In this document: piece by piece, positions 49,056 to 59,463 of the stretch
Position numbering within the stretch: position 1 is the stretch's first letter
How the letters are laid out: every line of letters begins with the position of its first letter
Assembly (NCBI RefSeq): GCF_023715445.1
Contig: NZ_JAMBOD010000001.1
Location: 372,001-436,000 of the forward strand
Direction of reading: 5' to 3'
Source: Fictibacillus nanhaiensis
GTDB lineage: Bacteria > Bacillota > Bacilli > Bacillales > Fictibacillaceae
DNA length: 64,000 nucleotides
Notes under the pieces: model-generated
Databases searched by the model: none
What the model was told of the DNA's origin: nothing
What the model saw: the letters and a program-made list of their open reading frames with translations, nothing else
Made by a program: the position numbers and the translations under genes

Positions 49056-51872
49056 CTAGTCCATCCAGTCACGAAGTTCATCTACGAGCTCGTTAACAGG
49101 CTTAATGGAAACTGGCAGCTTCGGCAATGACTGAATGAATGATTTACCGTAGCGTGTTTCGATCATCCTGCGGTCAAAAACAAAGACCGCTCCTTTATCC
49201 CTGCTGCTTCTGACAAGGCGGCCAAAACCTTGTTTAAAACGGATAATGGCCTGAGGCAGCGAAAGATCGTAGAATGGGTTTCCGCCTTCCGCTTTTAATT
49301 TCTCGCTCTTCGCAGCCATTACCGGCTGGTCTGGAGGAGTGAACGGAAGCCTGATAATTACAAGGCACGAAAGATCGTCTCCGGGGATATCTATACCTTC
49401 CCAAAAACTGTTCGTACCGAAAAGAATAGAGTTATCAAAACGCTGGAAGTTCTTTGTCAGTCTTGCTCTGCTTCCGCTGTCGACACCTTGTGCAATCAGA
49501 ACAAACTCTTCCTGAGTCATCAGTCCTTTAAAAGCAGTATGTGTTTCTTTTAACATCTCATACGAAGTAAACAGAACGAGCATGCGCCCCTTTGTCACTT
49601 TTGCAATCTCGTATAATGAAGAAGAGATCTTATTTACAAATGTTTTTTGGTCCACCTCGTTAATGAGAGGTATATCGGTTGGAACCATCAGCTTTGCTTG
49701 TTGTTCATATTGAAATGGCGATGGCAGCTGCGCGTTCAACGGACCAAAGTCCAGCAGTCCAAGCCGCTCTGACATATAACGGAACGATTTTTTAACGCTC
49801 ATCGTCGCTGAAGTTAATACAACACTGTTCTTTTTGCCAAAGAACTCATCAGCCAGTATATGATCGATCTCAACAGGTTTCGCAAAAAGAGTTACTGCGT
49901 GCCGAGGTCCTTTTGATTCGGCCTCCATCCAATAGACTTCCTGAGATAGTGGGCAAGAAAGGAGATGGTGGAGATCTGCCGCTTCATCTTGCAGATCGTT
50001 CAGCAGACCTTCTAAATCCACTAGAAATCCTTTTTGTTTTACCGTGAGATGTTCTTCGAATTGATCAAAACTCTTTAATAAGCGTTTAACCGGTTTTACG
50101 AGATCAGAAATTAACTGCCGGGCCCGCTCTTCCATTTCCAGAACGGGCTCCCAGCGGGTCGACTCTATATCTTCAAGCGTGTAGCGAAGTGTCAGCTTTG
50201 TTAGTTCAGCAGAACGAGATGATTTCGCTTTTGTTATACATATCGTTTTTATAAGTTTAAATAAATCATCAAGTTCATTTTTCACATCCATGAACAAACT
50301 GTCCCATTTTGACAGGTGCGCCTCATACTTTGGAATTTCCAAATGGTCAGAGAGCTCTCTTAGCGTATTCATCATCCCTTCACCTTCTGTAGAAGCAAGC
50401 CTGTCCAGGAGCTTTAGGAATGAAAAATAATCCGTTTCTTTACCAAAATGATCACTGACTACTTCTTCAACATGATGGGCTTCATCAAGTACAGCTTCTC
50501 TATAGGAAGGCAGCAGCTGGGAATCAGATTTTAGATCCGTAAACAATAAAGCATGGTTTGTAATGACCAAATCAGATTCATGAGCTCTTCGCCTTTGCTT
50601 ATGATAATAGCATCTTGAAAACCATGGACAGCGATGGTTCAAGCAGGAATTCGCATCGCTTTTTACGGTATTCCAGAAAAGCTTTCCACCAGAAGCCATT
50701 GAAAGTTCTTCCACATCCCCTTGTTCTGTTTCCGTAAGCCAAATGATCAATTGGGCTTTTGTAAAGTTCATATCGTAGTTATCTTCATGATGATCCTGTA
50801 GGGTATGTTCAAACTTTCGCAAACATAAATAATGGTTGCGCCCTTTTAAAAGAGTTGCAGTGAAATCAAATGGCATGATCTTCTTTAACAACGGAACATC
50901 ACGTTCTAACAGCTGCTGCTGCAGTTGAACCGTGTGCGTTGAAACAACGAGCGGCCGGTCCATTTCTTTTGCAAAACGAACCCCTGGGATGAGATAACCG
51001 AGTGATTTTCCGACTCCGGTACCCGCTTCAATCACAAGATGCTGATTCGTATGAAGAGCTTCATCCACAAGTGCAGCCATCTTCTGCTGGCTTTCCCTGA
51101 TCTCATAATGTTTCATATGAGTTTTCAGCTTTTGCTCGAGATCAGCAGTCTCAATCTGCTCTTCTTTATACTCTTCTATAACTTGATCTGGATCTGGATG
51201 TAACGACTTTTTAAGGGCAAGCTTACGGTAAAAATCATAGGTTTGCTCATCTGCTAAAAATACAGACTTCTCGCTGATTATATCGCTAACAATACTTTCC
51301 AATGAGCTTTGCAGTTTTTTCAAAAACGGAGTCAATCGCTCTAACGTCAATAACGGCAAGCTCTCAAGCTTATCTAAAAGATGCATGAGAAGTCTAGCCG
51401 TTACTTCTGCGTCACTGTCCGCCTGATGTGGATTTTCATGTTCCAGCCCCAAATATTCAGCAAGCATGCCGAGCTGATAGCCATCTGCTCCTAAGAGAAG
51501 AAGTCTAGACATTTCTACCGTATCAATAAGAGGCATAGAAAGAGGAGAATATCCGCATCGATCGAGTTCTCCTTGTAAAAAGGAATAATCAAACATCACA
51601 TTATGCGCAACAAAATAAGCTCCTTCTAACATCTGAAGGAGCTTTGGCGCCACTTCTTCAAACAACGGAGCATCATTGACCATTTCATCATTGATGCCCG
51701 TTAATTGTTCAATAAAAGGGGGGATGGGAACGCCTGGCTGGATGAACGTAGAAAATCTGTCCGTTATCTGTCCTGCCTCAACGGCGACCGCACCGATCTG
51801 AATTATCCGGTCTCCTTTTGCTGCTGAATTTCCTGTTGTTTCAAAATCGATAACGACAAATCGCCGTGTCAT
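49056..51872 (-). CDS. dinG: DinG-family exonuclease/helicase
   Basis: A 938-residue protein that joins an N-terminal DEDD 3'-5' exonuclease (FVVIDFETTG near 5-14; later HNVMFDYSFL) to an XPD-like superfamily 2 helicase. Walker A is EAGTGVGKSLGYLIP near 280-294, the DEAH box is VLDEAHHVEE, and motif VI is QGFGRLVRS. Between motifs Ia and II there are four cysteines (HYLC, then SCLNHRCPWFSRC), a possible Fe-S site. Gram-positive DinG proteins act as 3'-5' exonucleases. It is last in the pan operon. Confidence 0.93.
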   Translation of the reverse strand: MTRRFVVIDFETTGNSAAKGDRIIQIGAVAVEAGQITDRFSTFIQPGVPIPPFIEQLTGINDEMVNDAPLFEEVAPKLLQMLEGAYFVAHNVMFDYSFLQGELDRCGYSPLSMPLIDTVEMSRLLLLGADGYQLGMLAEYLGLEHENPHQADSDAEVTARLLMHLLDKLESLPLLTLERLTPFLKKLQSSLESIVSDIISEKSVFLADEQTYDFYRKLALKKSLHPDPDQVIEEYKEEQIETADLEQKLKTHMKHYEIRESQQKMAALVDEALHTNQHLVIEAGTGVGKSLGYLIPGVRFAKEMDRPLVVSTHTVQLQQQLLERDVPLLKKIMPFDFTATLLKGRNHYLCLRKFEHTLQDHHEDNYDMNFTKAQLIIWLTETEQGDVEELSMASGGKLFWNTVKSDANSCLNHRCPWFSRCYYHKQRRRAHESDLVITNHALLFTDLKSDSQLLPSYREAVLDEAHHVEEVVSDHFGKETDYFSFLKLLDRLASTEGEGMMNTLRELSDHLEIPKYEAHLSKWDSLFMDVKNELDDLFKLIKTICITKAKSSRSAELTKLTLRYTLEDIESTRWEPVLEMEERARQLISDLVKPVKRLLKSFDQFEEHLTVKQKGFLVDLEGLLNDLQDEAADLHHLLSCPLSQEVYWMEAESKGPRHAVTLFAKPVEIDHILADEFFGKKNSVVLTSATMSVKKSFRYMSERLGLLDFGPLNAQLPSPFQYEQQAKLMVPTDIPLINEVDQKTFVNKISSSLYEIAKVTKGRMLVLFTSYEMLKETHTAFKGLMTQEEFVLIAQGVDSGSRARLTKNFQRFDNSILFGTNSFWEGIDIPGDDLSCLVIIRLPFTPPDQPVMAAKSEKLKAEGGNPFYDLSLPQAIIRFKQGFGRLVRSSRDKGAVFVFDRRMIETRYGKSFIQSLPKLPVSIKPVNELVDELRDWMD

Positions 51873-51917
51873 AGCCTTTTCACCTCATTCCCCTGTGGCT
51901 ATACTTATTTTTAGAAA

Positions 51918-52301
51918 TTAATAGACTGTAGCCTCAGGTTCAACACCTAGCATTTCTTGTATCATATTATTCTTGTCCATGATCGCCACTTTCGGCTGAT
52001 GATTCTTTGCTTCTGCTTCATCATAAAGGCAATAGGAGATCACTATAATTGTATCACCTTCCTGAACAAGCCTTGCAGCTGCGCCATTAAGGCACATCAC
52101 ACCGCTTCCTCTTTTTCCAGGAATAATATAAGTCTCAAAACGTGCTCCATTATTATTATTTACAATTTGAACTTTTTCGTTCGCAATCATATCGACTGCA
52201 TCCAAAATATCTTCATCAATCGTGATGCTGCCCACATAGTTTAAGTTTGATTCTGTTACTGTTGCACGGTGTATTTTTGCTTTCATTAATGTACGGAACA
52301 T
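51918..52301 (-). CDS. panD: Aspartate 1-decarboxylase
   Basis: PanD (127 aa) makes beta-alanine from aspartate. The precursor self-cleaves at Gly24-Ser25 in YVGSITID to form the pyruvoyl cofactor. [15 protein letters not shown] and [14 protein letters not shown] are family motifs. Its first 16 bases overlap the 3' end of panC. Product and panC/panB products meet to give pantothenate. Confidence 0.96.
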   Translation of the reverse strand: MFRTLMKAKIHRATVTESNLNYVGSITIDEDILDAVDMIANEKVQIVNNNNGARFETYIIPGKRGSGVMCLNGAAARLVQEGDTIIVISYCLYDEAEAKNHQPKVAIMDKNNMIQEMLGVEPEATVY

Positions 52302-53170
52302 TTTTCTTCCCCGCTTCCTTTTTTCTCAAAAATGTTGTCAATAATGACGTTATCAATTAAACGAGCTTTGCTGAATCTCACACTTACAGCAATAATCAGC
52401 TTTTCGTCATCTGTCTCAGGAGGCAGAAGTTCAGGGTAAGAGAGAATTTTACAATATTCAACAATTCCGTCCGTTTGTTCCTCCAAGTATTTTATCATTT
52501 TTTCTTCCGTCTCACCACTATCGCAGTCTAAGAGCCAATCTTGCGCTTTTTGTAATGATTGGTATAGGTGATGAGCTTCTTTTCTCTCTTCTTCTGTAAG
52601 ATACATATTTCTCGAGCTCATCGCCAGTCCGTCCTGTTCGCGTTTTGTTTCACACCCTATGATGGTCACAGGAAAATTAAAATCATCGACAAGCCCTTTC
52701 ACAACAGCAACCTGTTGGGCGTCCTTCAAACCAAAAAATGCTTTATCAGGAGAAATGATATTAAATAATTTAGTAAGGACGGTAGCAACACCGTCAAAAT
52801 GTCCGATACGGCTTTTTCCGCAAAGCGCATCAGTTCTTCTGTTAACAGACACCGTTACGACCGGTTTATCCGGATACATGTCTGTTGTTTCAGGACAGAA
52901 CAGAACATCTGCACCTGCTTCTTCGGCGAGCTTCTTATCACGCTCAAAATCGCGCGGATAGCGGTCAAAATCTTCATTTGGTCCAAATTGAAGCGGATTG
53001 ACAAAAATGCTTACTACGACGATTTCAGACTCTTCTCTAGCACGTTTGATCAGCGAAAGGTGACCGTCATGCAAATAACCCATCGTCGGTACGAAGCCAA
53101 TTATTTTGCCATTTATTTTTTCTTGTTTGATAACATTTTGCATATCATGGATGCTTTTCACTATTTTCAT
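52286..53170 (-). CDS. panC: Pantothenate synthetase
   Basis: PanC (294 aa) ligates pantoate and beta-alanine with [18 protein letters not shown] near 28-42 is the HIGH-type motif, [12 protein letters not shown] near 152-163 and MSSRNMYL near 190 (KMSKS-like) bind ATP. It starts in an ATGA overlap with the panB stop. Confidence 0.96.
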   Translation of the reverse strand: MKIVKSIHDMQNVIKQEKINGKIIGFVPTMGYLHDGHLSLIKRAREESEIVVVSIFVNPLQFGPNEDFDRYPRDFERDKKLAEEAGADVLFCPETTDMYPDKPVVTVSVNRRTDALCGKSRIGHFDGVATVLTKLFNIISPDKAFFGLKDAQQVAVVKGLVDDFNFPVTIIGCETKREQDGLAMSSRNMYLTEEERKEAHHLYQSLQKAQDWLLDCDSGETEEKMIKYLEEQTDGIVEYCKILSYPELLPPETDDEKLIIAVSVRFSKARLIDNVIIDNIFEKKGSGEEKCSVH

Positions 53171-54006
53171 GACTTTACGCCCCCATACAAACGGTCAATC
53201 GTCTCTGTTTTCATGTTGAAGCTGTGTTCTTCGTCAGGAAATTTCATCTGCTGCACATCTTCTTTATACTTCTGTAGTCCTTCTATCATCATATCTTTCA
53301 CATTTCCATATGACTTTACAAATTTAGGTACATGATGGAATCCGTAACCGATCATATCGTGATAGACCAAAACCTGACCATCTATATGCTTGCCTGCACC
53401 GATTCCGATCACGGGGATAGACAGTCTTTTTGCTGCAATTTCGGCAAGCTGCTGCGGAACACACTCAAGTACGATTGCAAAAGCTCCTGCCTTTTCTAAC
53501 AAAAGACATTCTTCTATAAGAGTGTTCGCATCTTCTTCTTCTTTTGCTTGCACACTGTATCCACCCATGACACCGACCATCTGAGGAGTCAGCCCAAGAT
53601 GGCCCATAACCGGAACTCCAGCATTCGTCAGCGTTTCTATTGTAGATATCACTTGTTTGCCGCCTTCAAGCTTAACGGCTGAAGCACCGCTTTCTTGAAG
53701 AATTCTTCTTGCATTTTTTAAGGTCTCGTCAATAGAACCATGATACGTCATGAATGGCATATCTGTAACAATAAACGTATTTGGTGCTCCGCGTTTTACT
53801 GCTTTTGAATGATGGATCATATCGTCGATCGTAACTGGAATGGTAGATTCATACCCTAGAACAACCATTCCAAGAGAATCTCCTACTAATAAGAGATCCA
53901 TCCCCGCTTTTTCGCAGATAACAGCAGAAGGATAATCATAGGCTGTTACCATCGAAATTTTTTCACCGTCTCTTTTCATCTTGAGAAAACTTTTAGTCGT
54001 TTTCAT
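53167..54006 (-). CDS. panB: 3-methyl-2-oxobutanoate hydroxymethyltransferase
   Basis: PanB (279 aa) adds a hydroxymethyl group to ketoisovalerate on the way to pantoate. VTAYDYPSA near 20-28, LVGDSLGMV near 42-50 with the metal Asp, KLEGG near 117 and GIGAG near 203 are family motifs. ATG at 54006 follows CAGGGAGG; an upstream frame extension would run through the leader terminator and is rejected. Leader RNA features upstream suggest attenuation. Confidence 0.96.
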   Translation of the reverse strand: MKTTKSFLKMKRDGEKISMVTAYDYPSAVICEKAGMDLLLVGDSLGMVVLGYESTIPVTIDDMIHHSKAVKRGAPNTFIVTDMPFMTYHGSIDETLKNARRILQESGASAVKLEGGKQVISTIETLTNAGVPVMGHLGLTPQMVGVMGGYSVQAKEEEDANTLIEECLLLEKAGAFAIVLECVPQQLAEIAAKRLSIPVIGIGAGKHIDGQVLVYHDMIGYGFHHVPKFVKSYGNVKDMMIEGLQKYKEDVQQMKFPDEEHSFNMKTETIDRLYGGVKS

Positions 54007-54020
54007 ACCTTTGTAGCCTC

Positions 54021-54038
54021 CCTGTTTTTTAACAGGGC
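54021..54038 (-). promoter_or_regulatory. Hairpin touching the panB ribosome site
   Basis: CCCTGTT and AACAGGG form a 7-bp stem whose 3' arm shares GGG with the GGGAGG ribosome site of panB. It might modulate translation. Confidence 0.45.
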
Positions 54039-54046
54039 CAGAGTGC

Positions 54047-54079
54047 AAAAAAGCCTTCTTCCCTAAAGAGGAAGAAGGC
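54047..54079 (-). terminator. Intrinsic terminator within the panB leader (attenuator)
   Basis: GCCTTCTTC and GAAGAAGGC form a 9-bp stem followed by T6 on the minus strand, ending 40 bases before the panB ATG. Being between the leader elements and panB, it is placed to act as an attenuator. Confidence 0.8.
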
Positions 54080-54116
54080 ATAGGAATAATCCCTATACGT
54101 TTAATTGTTTGCTCCC

Positions 54117-54210
54117 TCTGTCCCGGTCCTGGTTTTGGATCTAGGCAGATATATGATTTGTGGTTTCAAAGATTTGCAGTGCTAGTGCAGTTCCGCTGAA
54201 TGGATACCGC
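54117..54210 (-). ncRNA. Tandem bulged stem-loops in the panB leader, candidate 'pan' RNA motif
   Basis: On the minus strand two similar elements follow each other. The first (54187-54210) has GCGGT-A-TCC pairing with GGA-ACTGC, with one bulged A. The second (54117-54149) has TCTG-CC through ATCC pairing with GGAC through GG-A-CAGA, again with bulged A residues. Both present ATCC, a 7-base loop and GGA. The 'pan' RNA motif reported upstream of panB/panC/panD in Bacillota is described as stem-loops with conserved bulged adenosines, often in tandem. The match is by structure and location, not by covariance search. Confidence 0.6.
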
Positions 54211-54221
54211 CTATTACAAAC

Positions 54222-54250
54222 ATTTTATCACGTACTTTACTTAGTGAGAA
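54222..54250 (-). promoter_or_regulatory. Probable promoter of the pan leader
   Basis: TTCTCA (54245-54250), 17 bases, TAAAAT (54222-54227) on the minus strand, placing a start just ahead of the first leader stem-loop. It overlaps the last codons of birA. Confidence 0.5.
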
Positions 54251-55215
54251 GGAAATTCGATATCAGCTGAATATATCGAATGTATCTTTCCGTTATCATC
54301 TTCAAGCAGCAGAACACCTTCATCCGTGATTCCTTTTGCATAGCCTGTAATGGAACCTGTTACCGACCTTGCTGTAATTCTTTTTCCTAAACTGTATGCA
54401 CGTGCCTCCCACAGAAGCTTAATTACAGCAAAACCTTTATCAAGATAGCTTCTATACAAGCTTTCGATCTCTTGCAAAATGGCTCCGACAATCTCTGCCC
54501 TCTTATATGTCTTGCCACCTTCGATCGTAAGGCTAGTTGCAATTTCAGCGATTTCTTCAGTAAAGTGCTTCTTTTCCTGATTCACGTTCATGCCGATTCC
54601 TACAATGACAGAATGGATAGAATCTGCTTCAGCCTGTAATTCTGTTAAAATTCCAGCAACCTTTTTACCGTTTATTAATAGATCGTTCGGCCACTTTATG
54701 GCAGCTTCGATCCCAGTAACGTTCTCAATGGCTCTTGATGCCGCTACTGCGATGAGCAACGTAAGCTGCGGAGCTTTTTGCAGAGGGATTTCCGGACGCA
54801 GAATAAGACTCATCCAGATCCCTGTTCCAGACGGAGATTGCCAAGCTCTTCCTAGCCTTCCTCTTCCGCCTGTCTGTTCATCCGCAAGTACAATGCTCCC
54901 TTCCTCAGCCCCATCTCTAGCTAAAGAATGAGCGATTTCCTGTGTACTTTTAACAGAGGTTTTGTATGTAATCTTTTTCCCAAAGTTTCCTTTTCCTGTG
55001 TACAGCGAAACTTCCTCCGCTGTTACGAGGTCCGGAGATGTTAAAAGGCGGTATCCTCTCTTTTGTACAGCTTCTATTGAATAACCAGCATTTCTAAGCT
55101 CTGAAATGTGCTTCCAGATAGCTGTACGCGAACAGTTCAGATTTTCACTAATCTGCTGGCCTGACACAAATTCACCTTCATTTTCTGTCAGCATGTGCAA
55201 TAACGCTTCTTTCAT
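54241..55215 (-). CDS. birA: Biotin operon repressor/biotin-protein ligase
   Basis: BirA (324 aa) attaches biotin to carrier proteins and can repress biotin genes. A winged helix covers about 1-60 (SRTAIWKHISELRNAGYSI). The ligase domain has GGRGRLGRAWQSP near 115-127 (ATP/biotin loop), IKWPNDLLING and KVAGILTE. The C-terminal SH3-like domain is near 275-324. The ATG at 55215 overlaps the cca stop in ATGA, which decides the start over an in-frame one eight codons earlier. Confidence 0.95.
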   Translation of the reverse strand: MKEALLHMLTENEGEFVSGQQISENLNCSRTAIWKHISELRNAGYSIEAVQKRGYRLLTSPDLVTAEEVSLYTGKGNFGKKITYKTSVKSTQEIAHSLARDGAEEGSIVLADEQTGGRGRLGRAWQSPSGTGIWMSLILRPEIPLQKAPQLTLLIAVAASRAIENVTGIEAAIKWPNDLLINGKKVAGILTELQAEADSIHSVIVGIGMNVNQEKKHFTEEIAEIATSLTIEGGKTYKRAEIVGAILQEIESLYRSYLDKGFAVIKLLWEARAYSLGKRITARSVTGSITGYAKGITDEGVLLLEDDNGKIHSIYSADIEFPSH

Positions 55216-56396
55216 TTCTGTTCCCACCTTCTTACCCAATCGTTGATCTCTTGTTCAGAAAGAGACAGTGTTCCTTCAACGATTGCCTCTTCCATCTCTT
55301 TAAAAAGCTGCCCAACCCACACACCTGGAGCTGCTTGCTTTATCCTTAATACTTCCTCACCGTTTAATGGAATATCCTCTCTGGAAGCTATCGGAATCCC
55401 GGCTGCAAGCTGTTTCAGGTTAAAAGCTTGTTCCCTGTAAGATTCACTGTATACAAGACACTTTAATAAAAGTCCTGAGAGCGCTGTGTTTAACCCTGAA
55501 CGGTATAAATCCATCCTTGTCCAATGTTCGATATGAAAAGCTGATAGTATGTCCAGGACAGAATGAATAACCCTGTTCGGAAGCTTCCATTTTTTCAAAA
55601 ACTCTCTTGCATCTTCCACCTTGGACAGAACAATAACAGCTGCCCATCTTTGTTCCTCGCTTTTAAGTGTATTCCAATTAAAAGAGAGGAAGGTTCCTTT
55701 ATTTTTTTCCTCTAACGGATAAGGCAAATAAGGGAAAATACCGCAAGATTTCATCCTTGCCAGCGCATCTCCAGCTTGCTCGCCTGCTAATAGTTTTATA
55801 AATTCTGCTGTTATTCTTTCTGTTGAAATCTTCTTTAGCAATGCAGAATGAGTAATAATGGCTGCCTCTGTATTCGTTTCAATAGCCATGCTGTAAACAC
55901 TTTTAAAACGAAATGCTCTCATGAGGCGGAGCGGATCTTCAGAAAACCGCTTATCAGGGTCTCCAACTGTTCTGATCTGATGTTTTTTTAGATCTTCCCT
56001 TCCCTGGAACGGATCGATCAGCTTAAAATTCCTGTCCATAGCCATCGCATTACATGTAAAATCTCTTCTGGACAGATCTTCTTCTAATTCAGAAACAAAC
56101 CAGACTTTTGAAGGTCTTCGATAATCTTCATACTTGTCTTCCTTCCGAAATGTTGTTACCTCATAGGATACATGATTATGCCTGACGATAACGGTACCAT
56201 GTTCAATTCCGACAGGTATCGTTTTCGGGAAGATTTTTTGAATAGCTTCAGGTTTTGCACTTGAAGCGATATCGATGTCCTTTATCGGACGATTCAAACA
56301 ATAATCACGGACACAGCCGCCAACAAAATATGCTTTATAGCCGTTTTCCTCGATTTTTTCTAACACATAAGAAGCTTCTTCAAACAAATGGTTCAT
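55212..56396 (-). CDS. cca: CCA tRNA nucleotidyltransferase
   Basis: A class II CCA-adding enzyme of 394 residues. The nucleotidyltransferase head has YFVGGCVRDYCLNRPIKDIDI with the metal Asp pair (DID), the flexible loop EVTTFRKEDKYEDYRRP, RRDFTCNAMA (motif B) and EDPLRLMRAFRF (motif D). The ATG at 56396, with AAAGGG nine bases upstream, is chosen rather than TTG three codons earlier. It lies six bases after the bshA stop. Confidence 0.93.
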   Translation of the reverse strand: MNHLFEEASYVLEKIEENGYKAYFVGGCVRDYCLNRPIKDIDIASSAKPEAIQKIFPKTIPVGIEHGTVIVRHNHVSYEVTTFRKEDKYEDYRRPSKVWFVSELEEDLSRRDFTCNAMAMDRNFKLIDPFQGREDLKKHQIRTVGDPDKRFSEDPLRLMRAFRFKSVYSMAIETNTEAAIITHSALLKKISTERITAEFIKLLAGEQAGDALARMKSCGIFPYLPYPLEEKNKGTFLSFNWNTLKSEEQRWAAVIVLSKVEDAREFLKKWKLPNRVIHSVLDILSAFHIEHWTRMDLYRSGLNTALSGLLLKCLVYSESYREQAFNLKQLAAGIPIASREDIPLNGEEVLRIKQAAPGVWVGQLFKEMEEAIVEGTLSLSEQEINDWVRRWEQK

Positions 56397-56401
56397 GAAC
56401 C

Positions 56402-57532
56402 TCAACCCTTTACTAAAGAGTTATAGATTTCTTCATAAATGCTTACTATTTTTTCAGACAGGAAGTGTTCTCTTACATGCTGAACAGAATTTTGTCTGAA
56501 ACGGCTATGTTTTTCTATGTCACTTAACAGAGAGACCGCTTTTTCTGCTACTGATTCAGTATCGCCCACTTCTACCATAAATCCGGTTTCGTTATCTACG
56601 ATCACTTCAGGAATACCGCCGATTCGCGTTCCAATAACAGGCACACCGCACGCCATTGCCTCTAAAAGAACAAGTCCGAAACTTTCTTTTTCCGATAACA
56701 GAAGCTTTAGGTCGCAAATGGAGAACAGTTCCCCTACATTTTCCTGCTTTCCTAGGAACAATACATCTTCCTCGATGTTAAGTTCACTGACAAGCTCACA
56801 TGCTACCGTTAATTCAGGACCGTTTCCGATCAACAGTAGTTTGGAGGGCATCTCTTTTCTGATCATTGAAAAAGCTTTAATCACATCTTGAATCCGTTTA
56901 ACCGGTCTGAAATTAGAAATATGTACGATTACTTTTTCATCTTCCTGGATTCCATATGTTTTTTTAAGCTCAGCATTATTTTTACGTCTGTAGTAAACTC
57001 TTTCATCTACAAAGTTATGTACAGGAATAATTTCATTTTGAATCTTGAGCACCTGTTCGGTATCTTCTTTCAATTGGTGAGAGACCGCTGTTACTACATC
57101 TGATTTATCGATGCCGAACTTAATCATTTCACTCAGCGATGGATCATAGCCTAATACGGTAATGTCTGTGCCGTGCAGAGTGGTAACGATTTTGATGTTG
57201 TCATTTAGCATCTGCTTGGCTAGAACAGCGCATACTGCGTGCGGAACTGCATAATGCACGTGGAGCAGATCTAATTTTTCTCTTTTTGCCACTTCTGCCA
57301 TCTTGCTTGCAAGCGCTAAGTCATATGGAGGGTATTTAAAAACTGAATATTGGTTTACTTCCACTTCATGAAAAAAGATGTTCGGATAAAATTTCCCTAA
57401 GCGAAAAGGGATGCTTGATGTGATGAAATGAATCTCGTGTCCTCTTTCAGCAAGCAGTTTTCCAAGTTCAGTTGCAACCACTCCTGATCCGCCGACAGAA
57501 GGATAGCAAGTGATGCCGATTTTTAACTTCAT
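56402..57532 (-). CDS. bshA: N-acetyl-alpha-D-glucosaminyl-L-malate synthase
   Basis: BshA (376 aa) is a GT4 glycosyltransferase that makes GlcNAc-malate, the first step of bacillithiol. [16 protein letters not shown] near 9-24 binds the donor, [12 protein letters not shown] near 94-105 is characteristic, and [16 protein letters not shown] near 279-294 holds the E-x7-E motif. AAGGAG precedes ATG. bshB1 lies 11 bases upstream. Confidence 0.96.
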   Translation of the reverse strand: MKLKIGITCYPSVGGSGVVATELGKLLAERGHEIHFITSSIPFRLGKFYPNIFFHEVEVNQYSVFKYPPYDLALASKMAEVAKREKLDLLHVHYAVPHAVCAVLAKQMLNDNIKIVTTLHGTDITVLGYDPSLSEMIKFGIDKSDVVTAVSHQLKEDTEQVLKIQNEIIPVHNFVDERVYYRRKNNAELKKTYGIQEDEKVIVHISNFRPVKRIQDVIKAFSMIRKEMPSKLLLIGNGPELTVACELVSELNIEEDVLFLGKQENVGELFSICDLKLLLSEKESFGLVLLEAMACGVPVIGTRIGGIPEVIVDNETGFMVEVGDTESVAEKAVSLLSDIEKHSRFRQNSVQHVREHFLSEKIVSIYEEIYNSLVKG

Positions 57533-57542
57533 GACTTTCTCC

Positions 57543-58235
57543 TTATAAATTGTTGGTTACAAACGTTTGTTCTGGTATAAAGCCTTCTGCATATCTTGTA
57601 CTCGCTTCAAGTCCAAACAGTTTGTCTCTTGCTTCAACGCGTTCGATATATCCGTTTGTAAGTGGTGTATCCACACTTTCTGCTGATTTAATAAACTGAG
57701 ACGGATATGCTTTTAATGCTTCAATCTTATAGGAATAGACATCGCTGACATCCAGAAAAAGGGTAGGTTTTTCTGTGCTGTTGATCAAATAGTAAAATAT
57801 ATTTTTCACTTTATGTGGAGGTAGATTATCAGGATCTTTTATATTTTTTATTCCGGATGAGAAGACGGCTTCCTTGACAAGTTTAGCGCAATTGCCATGG
57901 TCAGGGTGCCGGTCGATCCAATAAGGTGCAAACACATATTGTGGTCTGACTTTCCGGATAACTGAAACCATCTTTAAGATATAATCTTCCTTCACAAACA
58001 AGCCTCTGTCAGGAAACTGAAGGTTTAATCGATGTTCAACACCTATGATATCAGCGGCTTTCTTAGCTTCTTTTTTTCTGATCTCAACGGTGCCATTAGA
58101 TGATCGTTCTGCTTCTGTCAGATCACAAATCGCAACTCCACGGCCGCGGTGCGTTTCTTTTTTAATCGTTGCCGCCATCCCTATTTCAACATCATCAGCA
58201 TGTGCACCAAAAGCCAGCCAATTCTGAAGACTCAT
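57543..58235 (-). CDS. bshB1: GlcNAc-malate deacetylase
   Basis: BshB1 (230 aa), LmbE-family zinc deacetylase, second step of bacillithiol synthesis. The motif [14 protein letters not shown] near 11-24 carries His-x-x-Asp-Asp, and [13 protein letters not shown] near 110-122 gives the third zinc His. Its start overlaps the mgsA stop in ATGA. Confidence 0.96.
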   Translation of the reverse strand: MSLQNWLAFGAHADDVEIGMAATIKKETHRGRGVAICDLTEAERSSNGTVEIRKKEAKKAADIIGVEHRLNLQFPDRGLFVKEDYILKMVSVIRKVRPQYVFAPYWIDRHPDHGNCAKLVKEAVFSSGIKNIKDPDNLPPHKVKNIFYYLINSTEKPTLFLDVSDVYSYKIEALKAYPSQFIKSAESVDTPLTNGYIERVEARDKLFGLEASTRYAEGFIPEQTFVTNNL

Positions 58236-58648
58236 TTGTTTTCGGACTCTCTTTCATCAATGATTTTACGCCAATCCAAATCACCGCGTTCAAGCGACCT
58301 GATAAAAAGTTCTGCAGAAGCGAGGTTCGTCGCCAGCGGAATTTGATATACATCACACAGACGCATTAAAGCTGATACATCTGGTTCATGGGGTTGTGCA
58401 GTTAATGGGTCTCTGAAAAACAGAACAAGATCCAGTTCATTTTCAGCAATTAATGCTCCGATCTGCTGGTCACCGCCTAAAGGTCCTGACTGAAACCGGT
58501 TAATGGGCAGATTTGTAGCTTCATTAATTTTTGAGCCCGTCGTTCCTGTAGCATAAAGCGTATGGTCTTTTAAGATTGGTGCATATGCCACAGTGAAATT
58601 GATCATATCGTTTTTCTTTTTATCGTGCGCAATAAGAGCTATTTTCAT
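58232..58648 (-). CDS. mgsA: Methylglyoxal synthase
   Basis: MgsA (138 aa) converts dihydroxyacetone phosphate to methylglyoxal, a glycolytic bypass. The family motifs are [10 protein letters not shown] near 3-12, [10 protein letters not shown] near 37-46, and [16 protein letters not shown] near 56-71 with the catalytic Asp. Bacillithiol detoxifies methylglyoxal, so pairing with bshB1/bshA is logical. Start at the second ATG (58648), six bases after AGAGGG. Confidence 0.95.
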   Translation of the reverse strand: MKIALIAHDKKKNDMINFTVAYAPILKDHTLYATGTTGSKINEATNLPINRFQSGPLGGDQQIGALIAENELDLVLFFRDPLTAQPHEPDVSALMRLCDVYQIPLATNLASAELFIRSLERGDLDWRKIIDERESENK

Positions 58649-58659
58649 GTTCATCCCTC

Positions 58660-59463
58660 TTATTCCATAATATTTTCAAGGCCATAAACGAGGCCTTCAA
58701 TGTTCATGACACTTTCAACAGCCATTTTGACTCCTGGCATGAAGGATGCTCTGTTCATTGAATCATGACGGATCGTTAATAACTGTCCTTCTCCCCCGAA
58801 CATCACTTCTTGATGAGCAACTAATCCCGGAAGTCTCACACTATGAATACGTATGCCCTGAAGTTCTGCCCCTCTTGCCCCTTCAAGATCCTCTATCTCG
58901 TCCGGATGACCCTGGCTTTTTTCCTCACGAACTTCCGTGATAAGCTGAGCTGTTTTTAGTGCTGTTCCTGATGGTGCATCCAGCTTTTGATCATGATGCT
59001 TTTCGATGATCTCAATATCTGGCAGATATTTCGCTGCCATCTGAGAAAATTTCATCATTAGAATAGCTCCGATCGCAAAGTTCGGCGCAATAATGGCACC
59101 TGTCTCTTTTTCTTGGGCGAGCTCGGTTAGACGCTCGAGATCTTCGTTTGAAAAACCCGTCGTTCCGATGACAGTTCTAATACCATAATCTAATGCAGTT
59201 TCAAGGTGTTTTTTGCCGATGTCAGGACGCGTAAGATCGATCAAAACATCAGCATCTACTGCCTGTATGCAGCGTTCTAAGTCATCATAAACAGGTCCTT
59301 CCAACGAAACAGGGGCTCCAGGAAGGTCTTTTACTTGCATGCCATCATTCTTAGAATCAACTGCCGCTATTAGTTCAAAATGAGGTGTTGCCTCAATCAT
59401 CTTTAACGCTTCTGTACCCATCTTTCCGCGGGGGCCTGCTAATATAATTTTTATTTTATTCAT
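58660..59463 (-). CDS. dapB: 4-hydroxy-tetrahydrodipicolinate reductase
   Basis: DapB (267 aa) reduces the diaminopimelate/lysine pathway intermediate. [14 protein letters not shown] near 6-19 is the NAD(P) loop, TTGF near 98, and [15 protein letters not shown] near 153-167 is the substrate signature. The ATG at 59463 (AAGGAG nine bases upstream) is preferred; the upstream gene overlaps it by 8 bases. Confidence 0.96.
   Translation of the reverse strand: MNKIKIILAGPRGKMGTEALKMIEATPHFELIAAVDSKNDGMQVKDLPGAPVSLEGPVYDDLERCIQAVDADVLIDLTRPDIGKKHLETALDYGIRTVIGTTGFSNEDLERLTELAQEKETGAIIAPNFAIGAILMMKFSQMAAKYLPDIEIIEKHHDQKLDAPSGTALKTAQLITEVREEKSQGHPDEIEDLEGARGAELQGIRIHSVRLPGLVAHQEVMFGGEGQLLTIRHDSMNRASFMPGVKMAVESVMNIEGLVYGLENIME

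Noticed and set aside
54007-54081. 25-codon N-terminal extension of PanB
   Set aside because: It would translate through the leader terminator; the internal ATG has a good ribosome site and matches family length.
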